64,000 bases of DNA, taken from assembly GCA_028671895.1 (NCBI GenBank), contig JAPMAC010000231.1:7590001-7654000 (forward strand). The letters are read 5' to 3'. The DNA comes from Oenanthe sinensis (lineage: Eukaryota > Streptophyta > Magnoliopsida > Apiales > Apiaceae). Each line of letters opens with the position of its first letter. Positions within the stretch are counted from its first letter, which is position 1. Shown piece by piece: positions 63,401-64,000 of the stretch. Both the position numbers and the translations under genes were made by a program. Below the pieces are notes generated by a model, which was given only the letters and a program-made list of their open reading frames with translations, did not search any database and was not told the origin of the DNA.

Positions 63401-64000
63401 ATCAAACTCGCATTAATATTCATATATTAATTCATTACAAAACAAAGCATAATTATGCATATAGTTCGAAAAATCTAATATAATTCGAAATTCCTGCATG
63501 CAACCATCGACAGCTAGAATTTACATATATCATAGCCATTAATCAAAGTAGCAGCAAGAATCAAAGCAAGTCATCACAATTTCCGGTCGAACAACTTCCG
63601 ATTCCACTCGGCAACTAGCATGCAACTCGCAATAAACAACTAACATCGAAACATAAGCATAGACTAGTAATTAAGGGGTCTTAGGCTCAGGTGTACCATC
63701 ATCGCCCTTCCACCGGCTCACCGGAGGTTCACTGCCGGTGGGGTAAAGCTTCGGGGGTACTCGTTTCAGAGCTTCCTTCCACGAAGCTTCACCAAAAATC
63801 GATTACAACACAAATCCAAGCTTCGGAACATAGATATGTTATTACAAAGCCTTGCATGCAACTCCACCAGTCGAACAACACATACACGCAGCACATATGT
63901 ACACATATATATACGGTTACATGCAAGGTTCGAGAGAGGAAACACACAAGAATCAAACAATTTCTAGTATCAATCAATTAACTATAAGCAGAATGACATA
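60452..64000 (-). repeat. Element D 5' LTR (continues beyond window)
   Basis: Starts TGTGACGCCCTCCCGACA and is collinear with 21850-24628 plus 53230-54000. The stretch around 63222-63236 shows the site that C occupies in the other LTR, without the insertion. From the length of the 3' LTR it should extend about 811 bases past the window end. The short open frame 63691-63981 has a counterpart at 53690-53980 and lacks coding features. Confidence 0.95.

Larger units (their letters stand above)
21850..64000 (-). mobile_element. Element D: Tekay-type Ty3/gypsy chromovirus, contains C and B
   Basis: Minus-strand element. The 3' LTR is at 21850-24628 plus 53225-54810 (split by C). Then come PPT, pol, gag, leader ORF, PBS, and the 5' LTR from 60452 to beyond the window. 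The integrase-last order and a chromodomain-like pol end identify a gypsy chromovirus, and the LTR start TGTGACGCCCTCCCGACC is typical of this plant group. The complete 3' LTR is about 4.36 kb, so the 5' LTR should end about 811 bases beyond the window, followed by CTACA if the target duplication is intact. About 23 differences are seen by eye in some 3.55 kb of comparable LTR sequence, indicating a fairly recent insertion. Confidence 0.93.

Overview
The window is repeat-dense plant nuclear DNA, almost certainly from a eudicot with a large, retrotransposon-rich genome. The evidence is four Ty1/copia elements of Sirevirus type, two Ty3/gypsy elements of Tekay/Del chromovirus type, initiator-Met-tRNA primer sites (TGGTATCAGAGC and variants), and a Mutator-like DNA transposon with a plant GRF-type zinc-finger gene. 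I find no convincing host gene, tRNA, rRNA, CRISPR or bacterial operon. The sequence does not identify the species.

Left third (1-21849), old and broken material. Element A is a minus-strand Sirevirus whose 3' end lies left of the window. It has decayed gag-pol, a primer site and a complete 5' LTR ending at 8343. A solo LTR (S, 639-2217) sits in its reverse transcriptase. To the right lies H (8344-11503), an orphaned plus-strand remnant of a Sirevirus third (envelope-like) ORF. Next is F, a minus-strand Sirevirus 3' end (3' LTR, polypurine tract, ORF3 tail). Its LTR is split by E (11780-16685), a complete non-coding element with 1.5-kb LTRs and the target duplication ACAAT. Then comes a Mutator-like remnant (17906-20765) with a convergent GRF gene and transposase gene, followed by a plus-strand LTR fragment G (to 21677).

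Right two thirds (21850-64000) are a three-level nest. Gypsy element D (its 5' LTR runs off the right edge) contains gypsy element C inside its 3' LTR. C in turn contains Sirevirus B inside its own 3' LTR. Every junction can be placed to the base. D and C share target duplication logic (ATATC for C), and the other LTR of each host element shows the unoccupied site. LTR-LTR differences counted by eye (D about 0.65%, C about 0.4%, B one base in 1325) rank in the same order as the nesting, an internal check on the reconstruction.

Coding content. B is structurally complete: gag (846 codons), pol (protease-integrase-RT-RNase H, 1114 codons) and a large ORF3 divided by one in-frame UAG. D has an open gag-pol apart from one in-frame UAG at the gag zinc-knuckle region. 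C is disabled by frameshifts and nonsense codons although its LTRs are young, so it was probably mobilised by a relative such as D. Both gypsy elements carry a GC-rich leader ORF between primer site and gag. Each Sirevirus family has its own short motif repeated both in its LTR and inside or beside its coding sequence; this recurring pattern is the most interesting feature I can see. I found no evidence of a wholly new class of system.
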